DNA of 64,000 nt, taken from positions 19,362,589 to 19,426,588 of the forward strand of contig OZ038320.1 of NCBI GenBank assembly GCA_964035795.1. The letters are read 5' to 3'. The translations under genes and the position numbers were made by a program. This stretch comes from Pterobdella sp. o SKG-2022. Taxonomy: Eukaryota; Annelida; Clitellata; Hirudinida; Piscicolidae. Positions 52,501 to 64,000 of this stretch are shown here, piece by piece. The notes beneath the pieces were generated by a model. It was given only the letters and a program-made list of their open reading frames with translations. It made no database searches and was not told the DNA's origin. Each line of letters starts with the position of its first letter. The stretch's first letter is position 1.

Positions 52501-53774
52501 TCCAATAAAATGACTTGGTATTTTTTTTGAAAACTCACTAACTGCGCTATTTTATACAAAAACCACCGTAGGTGTAACAGGATCATTAACTAGTTGGCTG
52601 GCTACCTTGACCATCCAGCAGGCGAGCCCCGAAAACATCGGGTGGTACACTTGCACAGGCACGAACAGTATGGGTTCCGATTCAGCTCGAGTTGAACTGA
52701 CATGTAAGAAATTTGAACTATATTTTTTCTTTCAATTTAAAAACTTAGTAACTTTATAAAACTTCTCGGCAACTCGTCTGAAATTATTTATGTCGTACAA
52801 AACCCTTTTCATAAAAAGTTTTAAAAATATATTTTAAAATCATTTTTTCAAATATTAAGTTAAATCTTTGCAAACTTATAAATAAAATAAAAATCAAATT
52901 TTTGCAAATACGCTCTTAAAGTGTTATGTTTTAAAGTATATTTGAATTATTACATTCCAACAGTCACGCCTACCACGCCCATTATAACCAGCCTTGACCG
53001 AAAAAACTACTATCCAGACAGGTATAATATCACAATACTTCATTTTAAAAATTCAATATTTTCGTATTGAAACAAGACAAACAACTCAATAGATACTTGC
53101 TCGAATGGAGTGTGACGTCATTCGCCAAGCTCAAAAGCTTCGAGACAGTTTTTCATTGGGTAACCTCACAAATATCTTTTACACCCTTTTCAGTGTTGTC
53201 TTTCTAATCATAAATTAAACCAAAAAGGTACAAAATGAAACATCTACAATATTTTTGAAAAACATTACACTAAAAGCCAGAGAAATTAGTTTGCCCCTAA
53301 AGTAATTTTTATTTTTTTGTGCTTTAAAATGAACTTTGCTTTGTTTATAATCTTTTTTCACAATAAATGAACAAACGTTTAATGAATTTAATCAAATTGC
53401 ATATAAAAGCATTAAAAGATTTGATTTCACAATCAGGTACCATACAATTCAAATGCCAATAGAAACACCTAACTACATACAAAGCGAAATGCTGTCTTCT
53501 CTTCGAACAGCATCTAAATACAGCGTTCAAATGAGGGCCCATAATCAGTTTGGCTACAGTGACTGGAGTCCTGTCGGGTACTTCTACACGGCTGGGCGTC
53601 GTAAGTTTTTTCATTTCAATTTCAATTATTTTATTAAAAAAACTTCAATTTCAATTATTTGAAATAATTTCAGCGTATCGAAATGGTGGTCATTCTTGTC
53701 ATTCTCCTGCTTTGGCATTCAGTTTTGTCATTAGTTTAACTTTAAAAATTATTTTTAATACATTTTTTCATTAA
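40535..53774 (+). CDS. Ig/FN3 cell-adhesion protein, probably GPI-anchored (Fasciclin II/NCAM-like)
   Basis: Probable neuronal-type surface adhesion protein. Exon 1 (40535-40631) encodes a signal peptide (YAFLILILFRIHLSNCS). After a 10.5-kb intron come 51116-51199, 51343-51552, 51723-51841, 51973-52129, 52273-52422, 52572-52703, 52964-53021, 53093-53159, 53437-53600 and 53674-53774. Ig1 runs VEFQCTV to GEYKCQV, Ig2 LSIFCDATG to SQYKCLAKNEAG, and Ig3 SYQCTLEC to GWYTCTGTNSMG; one FN3 follows (YLLEWSVTS ... YSVQMRAHNQFGYSDWSPVG). The C-terminus ends in a hydrophobic tail (ALAFSFVISLTLKIIF) with no cytoplasmic domain, as in GPI signals. The donor at 51553 is GC, and the junction 53159/53437 does not keep frame with canonical sites. 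Linking exon 1 to the rest rests on matching phase and sense. Confidence 0.8.
40632..51115. other. 10.5-kb intron of the Ig/FN3 gene
   Basis: No gene on either strand that I can support. The 79-codon frame at 45923 (+) and 66-codon frame at 48234 (+) have no recognisable domain. Small less AT-rich islands stand out at about 44840-44880, 45030-45070, 45540-45610, 46770-46860 and 49320-49390. I see no LINE or satellite here. Confidence 0.5.
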
Positions 53775-56150
53775 GTAAAATTTATTAAATTTAGTATGAA
53801 TATATTTTTTATACTAAAAAGGTTTTAAACAGTTGTAATTATACCGCAAAAACTTGATAATATTTAAATGTTGAATACTTATGTTGAATTTTAGTTATAA
53901 CGTTTTGTGAAACTTTAAGCGCGAAATTCAAAAAAAATATTGTTTGATGATGTTTTTATTCTGTAGTACTTTCGAATTACATAGGATTATGTAGCCTCAA
54001 AGACTTCATGCATGATTTCAAAAGATTATCTTTGACAGTTTGAATGTATGATTTGTATTAAAAACTTTGAAAGCATGTATTTTTTGGGGAAGACACACAA
54101 ATGATTTTGAAAGGCTATTTCTCGCAGAATTGTATTGAAACAGCATTATAAATCTCATTTGGTTGTCTATGCACTTTCAAGATACATTTAAAATTGATAG
54201 TGGGTCTTCAAACCTTTTTGTATGTTATAAAAAGCTGTTCAGTCGAAGCTAATACTTCGAATGCACAAAGGGAATTCGTTGCAAGAAGAAAAACTAGCGT
54301 TCTAAACCATGTGCCTGATTTTATGACAACCTCTGAATTCTATAATAAATACAAATTATGTATTTTTATGTGGAATTTTTTTATTATGCAATTAAGTTTG
54401 AATTAATTAACTTTTATAGATTTTGTTATCGAGACACTCCTCGAAAACTTTGCTGATGACTAGTTTGCTTTGGCTTACGTCGGTTTAATTGTAAATCCAT
54501 GCTTTTTGTTGTTTTCGAAAAACTTTTTAATTTCAAACGGTTCAAGTTATTTAGGTGATGTACTTTCTCTTATGTGCTTTTAAATACTTTATTTGCAAGA
54601 TTGTTTTTGATTGTTCAAATTTCATTCTGTAAATTTTCTTGCATTTTTTAATTGAGCTGTTATAAACTTCTGTTGGTATACCTGATGAACGTTTCGTTTG
54701 GAAATTACGATGAAATAATAGAAAATATTTGAATATAAAATCAAAAATAAAAAAATTTTATTATCAGTGCTAGTTGAAAAATATTTAACTTAATTATGAA
54801 TTTTCTGAATACATATTGGCAATACATGACTCAAACTCTTCGTCATTTCTCACAGCAATTGCCCTATGTGAAGCATGCTTCTGCCGCGTTAGATAAAAAA
54901 CAAGTAAATTATAAAATAAAGTGTTTTACACTTCAAATACATTGAATTAGATAGCCACTCGAGAAGGTCTTTATGCCTCACATAAAAACCTCAATGCTAT
55001 CTTATCATACGTCATGCTCTGATGCATCTTATTGTTTGCATTATAAAACCAACAATATTCTATATTTGTTACATACCTTCATAAATAAAAACATATATAA
55101 AGTCTGTTGTATTTTCTTGTCGATAAACTAAACTCATTACGTTTTTCGCATACAAGCTAGGTACCGGTATCTTAGAAGAGTTGCAATTCCATCAATTAGA
55201 ACAAAAAATTAACAATCAAGTGCTTGTTATAAAAATTATCCTGCCTTTTTCGAGCATCACTACAACATGACATAACGTATTCACCAAAAGCTTTTATTTT
55301 AAATTCCATTAATAGAATAAAAATTTAAAAAAACAAAAAACAAATAAATTTTTTAAAACTAGGAGGAAAGTTATTTATGAAGTTGAACATTTCATCGTGA
55401 AGTGTGTCAAAAAATAAAATTTTAAGTCAAAGAGATTGATAAACTTCTTGATTTTGAATTGAGTTTCAAACTAGATAAATAAAATAAATTAGATGAACAG
55501 GCAAAAAAATTAATTTAAATAATCGTGGTAGAGTACTTTTTATCAAAATGTCATGTTAAAAGTGACCAAAACAGAGTTTTATAAGGGGGAAAAATATTTT
55601 AGATTTATCATATGTAAAAAATAAACTTCAAATCTTATTTCACAATTCGAAAACTTAAAACTTGTTTCACATAGTTCAAAGGAGCAGAAGCTTCTTTCAA
55701 GTATGCCTGCAACTCTTCGCGGCTTGGGGCTCACAAAAACTATTTTAATGTATTGTCAACGGCTTTTAACAAGTGAAGAAATTTTAAAGATATTCAATCA
55801 AAGTATAAATATAAAGTTACTGGTTTAACAAAGTATAATGTAAAAATTTTTATTCGGATTTTAATTTATATTCAAGAAATTGATACACACAAAAATATTT
55901 CAACCCTTAGTTTAGTACACGAGTCATTCATTGGTTTACTGTTTTTGTGATTACACATCCAATGCACTTCAAAACTTACTCAAATTTGTAAAAACCTAAA
56001 CTCCAATAATTTTTATTGACCAACCTAACAAAACTTAAACTAAATTTTGATAAAGCAGAATAACCTGATTTTTACTATTTACGAAAAAACACTATCTCTC
56101 AATCAAATTATGCACGGACTTAACAAATTAACTTAGTTGTGCATGTATAT
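53775..56150. other. Intergenic, no gene seen
   Basis: Between the Ig/FN3 gene and the repeat-rich region upstream of the FIS1 3' end. AT-rich with only short open frames; the 70-codon frame at 54194 has no recognisable domain. Confidence 0.4.
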
Positions 56151-56265
56151 CAAAAGGCTGCATTGGTTGCTCGTGCCACTGTTAATTCTCCAATGATGTG
56201 CCAAAATCTTTGCAGTGCATTAGAAAATCAACCCCACCTTATCTGTTTGATTTAATTAATTAACA
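56150..56265 (+). mobile_element. Short decayed LINE relic
   Basis: Plus-strand translation gives RLHWLLVPL, then after frameshifts PPYLFDLIN, the spacing and order of the LHWLPV ... PPYLxDLI blocks of CR1/L2-type reverse transcriptases. Only about 115 bp remain and several frames are used. Confidence 0.5.
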
Positions 56266-56359
56266 TAGCTTTGTCCCGTTTTAATTTAATTTAATGCGAT
56301 ATTTATTATACGCTTTTTCTTGTAGTTTTGAGCGCTTGCTACAGATGTATTGTATCGAA

Positions 56360-56436
56360 AACACTGTAGAACTAATTGTCGGCCCAGTAACTTTAGATAA
56401 CTTGTCTAATGCTCTACCAGTTGAGCTATACAAGCC
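56360..56436 (-). pseudogene. tRNA-like sequence (degenerate)
   Basis: On the minus strand a GGCTTGT 5' arm is followed by TAGCTCAACTGGTAGAGCA, a perfect Pol III A box/D arm, and a TTAGA/TCTAA stem with a 7-base loop CAAGTTA. Position 33 of the loop is A instead of the invariant U, the B box is not intact and the 3' acceptor strand does not pair. This is a tRNA pseudogene or the head of a tRNA-derived SINE, not a working tRNA. Confidence 0.55.
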
Positions 56437-57293
56437 AACAATAATAAATATAAGTAAATAAACCAACAAACTCAATTTTTTTAAAATATACTTGAACTAA
56501 AAATTTTAAATAGAAGAATGCATTCTAACCGAAAGCTTTTTGGCGTTATTATTTGGTGCATCAGCCGTTATTCATGCACCATGCTCTCAGACTTTTAGTG
56601 GAAGGTGCAAAACCTTCCATAGCATGGCAAAATTTTTATTCTGGTAAATAAATTTGGCTGATTGGTCCAAAAAAGTTATTTAGAACTTCATCTTTTTTAA
56701 ACGAGAAAAAATAATCAAATAAACTTTTGGGCAAATTTAACGATATTTTAGCAAATCAAAAAGAATTTTATGGACATTTTAGCTCAATGAATAAGGTATA
56801 AGACTCTCAAACACTGAAAAGTTACGATGCACCTTCATTAAAAATGTGACCAACTACAATATAGCTAAACTCAAGTGATTTTTGGTAAGCACTCGGAAAG
56901 CTAAAACTAGTTTTATTTTGTTGAAAAGATTACTAAAAAACAAATTTTAAACAACTGTTCGCAAATATTGTTTAAAATAATAAGCAAATATGATTGAGAC
57001 ATTGTTGTATGACGTATCCAAGTCTCAGATGGATAGTGTGAAGAATAATTGAAGTTTTCTTTGTTGACTTGTGATAAAAGAGTCTTAATAATTTTGATCA
57101 TTTTTTAATATTCAGCAAAGCACCTAATCACTTGTTCGTATTTATCATTGCCAAAAAATTTAAAATATCAATGGTGGAGAAAAAAAGCAACACTATTTTC
57201 ATTAGAAATAATGATTATTCAAAAATTTTAAAAACACGAATTTTTCTTTATTTATGTAGACGATATAATTTTAATTTATACTACGAAAAAAGT

Positions 57294-60115
57294 TCATTTT
57301 TTGAGAGCTTTTACTACACCGATTAGGACTCCTACAGCCACAGCCGCCCCTCCTCCTACCACAGCCGCTCCTATTAGGGTGTCTAAAAAGAAATTATAAT
57401 ATAAGACTATTTGTGATTAATTTTCAAAACTGTTCATATAGCTATATAAAACAATTATAAATGCTAGTATTTTTTGAAAATTTAACTTTTTTAAAGTTTC
57501 AATAGTTGACTATTATAAAAAGAATGGATGCAGTAAATTGGAATTTTTAGCACAAAAAAGGCATCTAAACAAAAAAAATAACAAATAAGTCAGATTTTAG
57601 CAGATGCCAAATAAGTGAATAATAATAATAATTTACAAAGTTTATTATAGTGATGTTTAACCCAGGGAGTTTAAAGATCACTTGATATTTGTGAAAGATA
57701 GTATAATATAATAGCTTATAGATGCTTAATATCCTTTCAAAAAATTTGTTTTTAACTTTTTTCCAATAATCTTCTACTTTACTACCCTTCTTGAAACTTC
57801 CGGCAAGCTGTTCCCCAAACTTGGACCTTCAATATCAAATCTACGCTTTTCAATACTAAACATCTTTGACTTAGGGATATTTAAATTGGTTGAGTCCAAA
57901 GACCCGAGCTTTCGTCTTCCAGTAATTTCGGAAATAGGTATGAGCTTTTCCAATATATATTATGGACCATATTCCAACCTACATTTGAATATAAGTAATA
58001 ATATTTTATGAACTACCCTATCCCTAACTTTGACCCAATGCAACTTTTTCAAGACTGGAGTTATATGGTCGAACTTTCTTGTGCCTGTAATTAACCTGGC
58101 TGTAGTATTGATAAGAGACTAGACTCTACACAGCTGCTTTTCAGGTAACCCAACCAACAATGTGTTGCAATAATCTATTCTGTTCAGAATCAAAACAACG
58201 GCAAGGATCCTCAACGATTCATAAGGAAGACATTTCTCAAGTTGGTAACTTATTCACCTTTCTTAAAGAAAAAAAAACCATATAGCTTCAGTTTTGGATC
58301 TATTGAGTTTAAGACTATTGGATTCCATTCAAACTGTGATCTCATCGACACAGTCAAACAATCTGTTCTGCCATTGCTCAGCTTCACCAGGGACACAGCT
58401 AGAATACAATTGAGGGCCACCTGCATGTTGGTGAAAACTCAAGCCATGTTTTAGTGCAATTATTTCTAGATCACTAGAATACAGATTAAACTAGAGTGGG
58501 CCGATTACAGAACCTTGTGGCACACCAGTATGGAGATGAAATAAATTAGTTCTAACACTATTATTAGTAATATAACACCTATTATTTAGATAGCTCTAGT
58601 ACCTTTCTAAGACTAAATCCTTAAAAGCAAATTTTGAAAATAACTTATTTATTAAAATATTATGATAAACTAGGTCAAAGGCTGAGAAAAGATCCAAAAA
58701 TAAAATTTGATTGAAATCTTGTCACTCATTATGTAATTACAAAAGATACACTAAAGAATATATCCTCGTCATCATATACATTCAAATCACCTCTTCTTTC
58801 TTTTTTGCGAATATATTGGTATAAATCTTGGATTTGATGATTATCTGGTTGGACTTCTAGTAGAACTTTGATGAATTTGATAGCTTTGCTATAATCCTGC
58901 ATAAATTTTTAAAAACAATATTAATATTTAATAAAGAATGTTTTATATTTTATGAAATAACAAAAAATCCACAAAGGTGATAGTTTTTTATGACAGCTAA
59001 AATAATTCACATTATTTCTAGTTCTAATAAATAAAATAGCTACAGATTGAATAAATGGTGAGAAGAGTTGAAGACTATAAAAAGGATGAGTTTCAAAAAC
59101 ATAAAATCAGTGAGCCTATTTGATTCATTATTTCTTTAGTTTTGTTTTTACAAATTACTTAATTTTTCTTGGAAAATAGTTAAAGGCTTGAAAAACCCTC
59201 ATAAATGGCATTACTAATTAGCAATGGTTAAGACAAAAAAAAATATTTTCAAAATATGGAAAAAAGATTTTAATAAGTTTCAATTTCAATATAAAAAACT
59301 TTAAAGTCGGTAGCTGAAAAATAAATAAGAAATTCTAGAGAATAAAATTTTCAAGGTTGCAGACAGTCATAGCTTATAGAATATACCTAAATGGTAAGAG
59401 ATGAAATTAAATGAAACTTTTAATTCAATCTTTTTATATCTAAAGATTATAAGCTAATTTAAAAATATGTAAAACAAAACAGTTTCAACAGCTACCTTCA
59501 ACTTTGTATACCCATAGGCCATGTAATATAAATAATCTCTTTTCTCTGTATCATCTTTTGTTGACTTGTACAACTCTAAATTATAAGTGATAAATTCAAA
59601 ACAATTATTTCAATACTGTCTTGAAACTTTTAATAACTTGAAGCACAGCATATTATATTTATACTTTAACTTAAATTTATGACTAAGCTAATTTTATTTT
59701 TAATTGAAATTTCATTCATTATTTTTCTACAAAGAATTTTAATAGAAAGTCAACAAATTTTTTAAAAAGTTCTTTTTTGAAAATTTCATAAAACTGACGT
59801 TCAAGTAGCTTGACACCAAATTTTACATCGTTAGTCTCAGAACTACGTAAAAGGCACCAAGCATAGTTAAATTGTGTAGTTTGTGTTAAAGAATTGCTAT
59901 TTTTTTCTTTGACATACTGCTGACGAAATTTCTGTTAATAATAAAATAATGTCAAATAAAATGAATAATTATGAAACCATTTGCATTTAAAAATCTATAT
60001 AGAATTTTATCTTTCTATTTAACAAATAAAAAAAATAGCTTCCAAGTTCAATGAAGGGATATGATATTACATTAATTTCTTGAGAATCTATTTTTTCTTC
60101 AAATATGTTTTCCAT
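57294..60115 (-). CDS. FIS1: Mitochondrial fission 1 protein
   Basis: Tail-anchored outer-membrane protein of mitochondria and peroxisomes with roles in fission and organelle quality control. Five exons (60071-60115, 59799-59931, 59496-59575, 58791-58896, 57294-57382) close in frame to 150 aa; the human protein is 152. The two-TPR cytosolic domain shows the family blocks: SLTQTTQFNYAWCLLRSSET, KFGVKLLE, KRDYLYYMAYGYTKLKDYSK and KFIKVLLEVQPDNHQIQDL. The C-terminal anchor is Gly/Ala/Val-rich (DTLIGAAVVGGGAAVAVGVL) and ends in KALKK, the short basic tail expected. The start follows from exon phase and length. A 1.4-kb last intron contains a LINE copy. Confidence 0.95.
57605..58740 (-). mobile_element. 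LINE copy in the last FIS1 intron
   Basis: Closely related at the DNA level to 61022-62560: both start (plus strand) with an (AAT)n run, then a segment containing TTTATTATAGTGATGTTTAA and CCCAGGGAGTTT, and later share ACCTTGTGGCACACCAGTAT. Minus-strand translation is reverse transcriptase with many stops and shifts. Relative to the 61-kb copy an internal piece is missing around 58230-58250. It lies on the same strand as FIS1. Confidence 0.85.
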
Positions 60116-61322
<1,207 letters not shown>

Positions 61323-63600
61323 TTACGAGGTTTATTATAGTGATGTTTAACCCAGGGAGTTTCAAAATCACTTGATATTTGTTTAATATTACAATATAAT
61401 AATAAGTTATAACAGCTTAATATTTAAAAAAAAACTAGTTTTTGGCATCTTTCCAAAGTCCTTTACTTTCCTAACCCTTCTCAAGCCTTCCGGCAAGCCG
61501 TTCCACAAACTTGGACCTTCAACCTCAAACCTACGCTTTCCAATACTAGACATTTTTGACTCGAGGACGTACAAATTGGTTGAGTTCGAAGATCTAAGCT
61601 TTCGCCTTTCAGGTATTTCAGAGATAGGTGTGAGTCTTTCGGATATGTATTTTCGACCATATCCTAGCTTATATTTGAATTTAAGTAATAATATTTTATA
61701 AACTACCCCATCCCTAATTTTGACCCAATGCAACTTTTTCAAAACTGGAGTTATATGGTCAAACTTCCTTGTGTCTGTAATTAACCTGGATGTAGTGTTG
61801 ATAAGAGACTGGACTCTACACAGCTGCTTTTCAGATAATCCAGTTAAACAATGTGTTGCAATAATCTATTCTGCTCAGAATCAAAGTAACAGCAAGGGTC
61901 CTCAACGATTCAAAAGAAAGACAATTCTTAATGGACCTTATCTGCCTGAGAGCTGAGAAGCCTGCTTGCAACATCTTACTTATATGTGAATTCATGCTCA
62001 AGTCTCTATCCATGAAAACACTCAGGCTCTTGACACTTTCTGAAGGTGATATGAAAGTATCCAGTATCCTTATCTGTTTGGTTGGTAACTTGTTCACCTT
62101 TCTTAAAGAAGAAAACCATATAGCTTCAGATTTGGATCTATTGAGTTTAAGACTATAGGATTCCATCCAGGCTGCCATCTCATTGACACAGTCAGACAAT
62201 CTGTTCTGCAATTGCTCAGTTTCACCAGGGACACAACTAGAATACAATTGTGTGTCATCTGCATATTGTTGAAAACTCAAGTTGTCTTTGTGCAATTGTT
62301 TCTAGATCACTAGAATACAGATTAAATAAGAGCAGGCCGATTTTAGAACCTTGTGGCACACCAGTATGGAGATGAAATAAATTAGTCCTAACACTATTAT
62401 TAGTAATATAATAACACCTATTATTTAAATAGCTCTAGTACCATTCTAAGACTAAACCCTTAAAACCGAATTTTGAATATAGCTTATTTATTAAAATATT
62501 ATGATTAACTAAATCAAAGGCTGAGGAAAGATCCAAAAATTTCAAAAGACTAAACCTACCTTTATCAGCTGCTTTTGAAATATCCATGTAGATTTTTGTG
62601 ATAGCAGTTTCTGTTAAATGAAAAGGGCTATAAGCAGACTAAAATTTCGGAAACAGATCATTTTCAACCAAAAAACTACGTGTTCTTTCTAAAACCAACC
62701 GTTCGAGTAACTTTGATAAGACAGGGACATTTGAAATCGGTCTATAAGAGGATGACTCAGATTGTTTCAGATTGGGTCTTTTCAATATCGGCGTTGCACA
62801 GGCTAACTTCAAACCTTGAGTAACAGTTGCTGATTTGAAAAAGGAATTGAAGATGCTAACTAAAAAAGGTGCTATCAACCTTGCTATTCGTTTCAATAGC
62901 CAAGCTGGGATCGGATCTAAAGCACACTGTTTATTTGGTAAGTTGTTGATCATCTTCACCAATTCCTCTTCACCCACCTCAAGAAATTCGTCTAACACTG
63001 AAGTCTTGGATGAAACCTCAATTTGAAATAGTGCTCGGAACTTGAATAAACAAGTCACGGGTAGATGGGTTACGTGCGTTAGGCCTTTGCCTGAAGGAAT
63101 GGAAAGCGCTGGGATAAGCAGATAGAAAAAGAAGGTTGGAAGAGCTTTGAAGCTCTCTATTAGAAACCCATGTTGGTAGGCTCAAAACAGTGATTGTTGG
63201 GCTTAAAAGAACTGGTTCATAAAAACGGATGTTTGAAAGAGAGCAAAAGAAAAGTTTGGCATTTTTGAGTGAATCAGTGAAGTCGGCTTCTCAAACAATG
63301 GCATCCGTGGACTCACAAACATGTTCAGAAAAAGAGTTAAAGCCCTGTTGGGAAGAGATGATGGAAGAAACCAATCTCTTGAACAATTCAATTGAAGTCT
63401 CACCTGTAGTTGAAATAACTTGAGTAGAATATTTAAGAATAGGGAAGATTTTTTCATTAAAATGGTTTTTATGTTTGATGAAAAGAGTCTTGAGGTTTTG
63501 CTAATGGTTGGAGGAAAAAGGTTGGGCTTGTTTTTTGACTTAAAATCTGTTTTTAGTAGGTTGAGGTGAGTTAGAAGTCGGAATAGATGTGATTGAATTG
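61323..63600 (-). mobile_element. LINE (CR1/L2/Rex1-type) reverse transcriptase, long 5'-truncated copy
   Basis: Minus-strand reading from about 63480 downward shows the pre-RT linker (FNEKIFPILKYSTQVIS), RT fingers (LPNKQCALDPIPAWLLKRIA, SSYRPISNVPVLSKLLERLV), palm with a Ser-Ser-Ala-Phe-Asp block, VPQGS followed by LLFNLYSSD, the catalytic YADD (LSFQQYADDTQLYSSCVPG), motif D (LKLNRSKSEAIWF) and the C-terminal block GPSLWNGLPEGLRRVRKVKD. At least one in-frame stop (about 62640) and frameshifts break the ORF, and no endonuclease is seen. The 3' end runs straight into (TAA)n. The catalytic aspartates are intact, so decay is moderate. Confidence 0.9.
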
Positions 63601-63960
63601 ATTGGTGTGAATGATTGTAATGAAACTAATGATGAAAAATATCTAATGAACTAAGAGATGAAGTAGTTGTGAGGGCTAGAGATAAAGAAGTTGAAAATGA
63701 TGTCGTGCTTGTGGATGAATTTGAAAAGGAGGTCACAAATGTTGAAGTTGAGGTTGAAGAAGATGGTGTAGTTGAAGAAAATGAAGTGGTCGCATAAGAT
63801 GAAGTAGTCAAAATGGTGGTTGCAGAATAACTAGTCGAAAAAAAAGTGGTAAAGAAAGAAGATGTAGTAGTCGAGAAAGATAGAGTAATTGAGAGAGATG
63901 AAATGGTTGAGGAACAGAAAGTTGAAGTGGTCATGGGAGTTAGGATTGCTGATTGAGATG
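63601..63960. repeat. Low-complexity GAA/GTT-rich purine-biased stretch
   Basis: The plus strand is built of degenerate GAAGTTGA-like units, giving a Glu/Val-rich translation. The minus strand is open for 102 codons of almost only Ser, Thr and Phe. Neither looks like a folded protein. It adjoins the 5' side of the LINE copy and reaches the window edge; it may be element 5' sequence or a degenerate tandem repeat. Confidence 0.5.
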
Positions 63961-64000
63961 AACTCGTCTTCGATTTTCTCTCTATTTTTTGGGAATCGAG

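Noticed and set aside
54660..54720. Possible hammerhead ribozyme (CTGATGA followed by a small stem and GAAA)
   Set aside because: Three extra bases separate the stem from GAAA, and no matching stems I and III with a cleavage triplet could be drawn. A CTGATGAG at about 50276 fails similarly.
63626..63934. Ser/Thr-rich mucin-like open frame on the minus strand
   Set aside because: It is the reverse strand of a degenerate GAA/GTT purine repeat; no signal peptide, no exon context, and the window ends beside it.

Overview
This is nuclear DNA from an AT-rich, intron-rich animal. Every recognisable gene is a conserved metazoan family member split into many short exons (about 26-350 bp) by AT-rich introns with GT-AG borders. 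Three introns are unusually long (about 1.4, 1.5 and 10.5 kb). A PLC-beta-4/NorpA type phospholipase, an Atoh8/net bHLH factor, a C2A-C2B synaptotagmin-like protein and a polycystin-2 channel point to an invertebrate, probably bilaterian. I cannot fix the phylum. Nothing looks bacterial, plasmid or phage, and no CRISPR, operon or defence system is present.

Layout: (1) 1-2620 (+) holds the 3' half of PLC-beta-4. (2) 2854-6586 (-) is DNAJC1, an ER J-protein with two SANT domains, convergent with the first gene. (3) 6.9-7.7 kb (-) is a decayed non-LTR reverse transcriptase. (4) 9636-13233 (+) is an atypical synaptotagmin with a long hairpin in one intron. (5) 13654-19110 (-) is CNOT4, the RING/RRM ubiquitin ligase of the CCR4-NOT complex. 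(6) 20100-23771 (+) is a short polycystin-2, divergent from CNOT4. (7) 24060-24806 (+) is a small secreted cystatin-fold protein. (8) 26544-33512 (-) is CHTF18, the alternative clamp-loader subunit, with an E2F-type site upstream. (9) 34.7-35.5 kb (+) is a LINE 3' fragment. (10) 36649-38313 (+) is Atoh8/net, preceded by an E-box cluster. (11) 40535-53774 (+) is an Ig/FN3 adhesion protein with a probable GPI signal; a 10.5 kb intron follows its signal-peptide exon. (12) 57294-60115 (-) is FIS1, with a LINE copy in its last intron. (13) 61.0-63.6 kb (-) is a longer copy of the same LINE family, ending in a 300-bp (TAA)n tract.

The genes do not form one pathway; this is ordinary mixed metazoan gene order. 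For DNAJC1, CNOT4, polycystin-2, the cystatin-like gene, Atoh8 and FIS1, the hand-built exon chains close in frame from start to stop (460, 503, 704, 122, 442 and 150 aa), which supports those models. The synaptotagmin and Ig/FN3 models each have an unresolved junction, CHTF18 is partly approximate, and PLC-beta-4 is cut by the window edge. I found no convincing novel biological system. The best leads are the intronic hairpin, the E-box cluster, the E2F site, a dispersed intronic repeat and the paired LINE copies.
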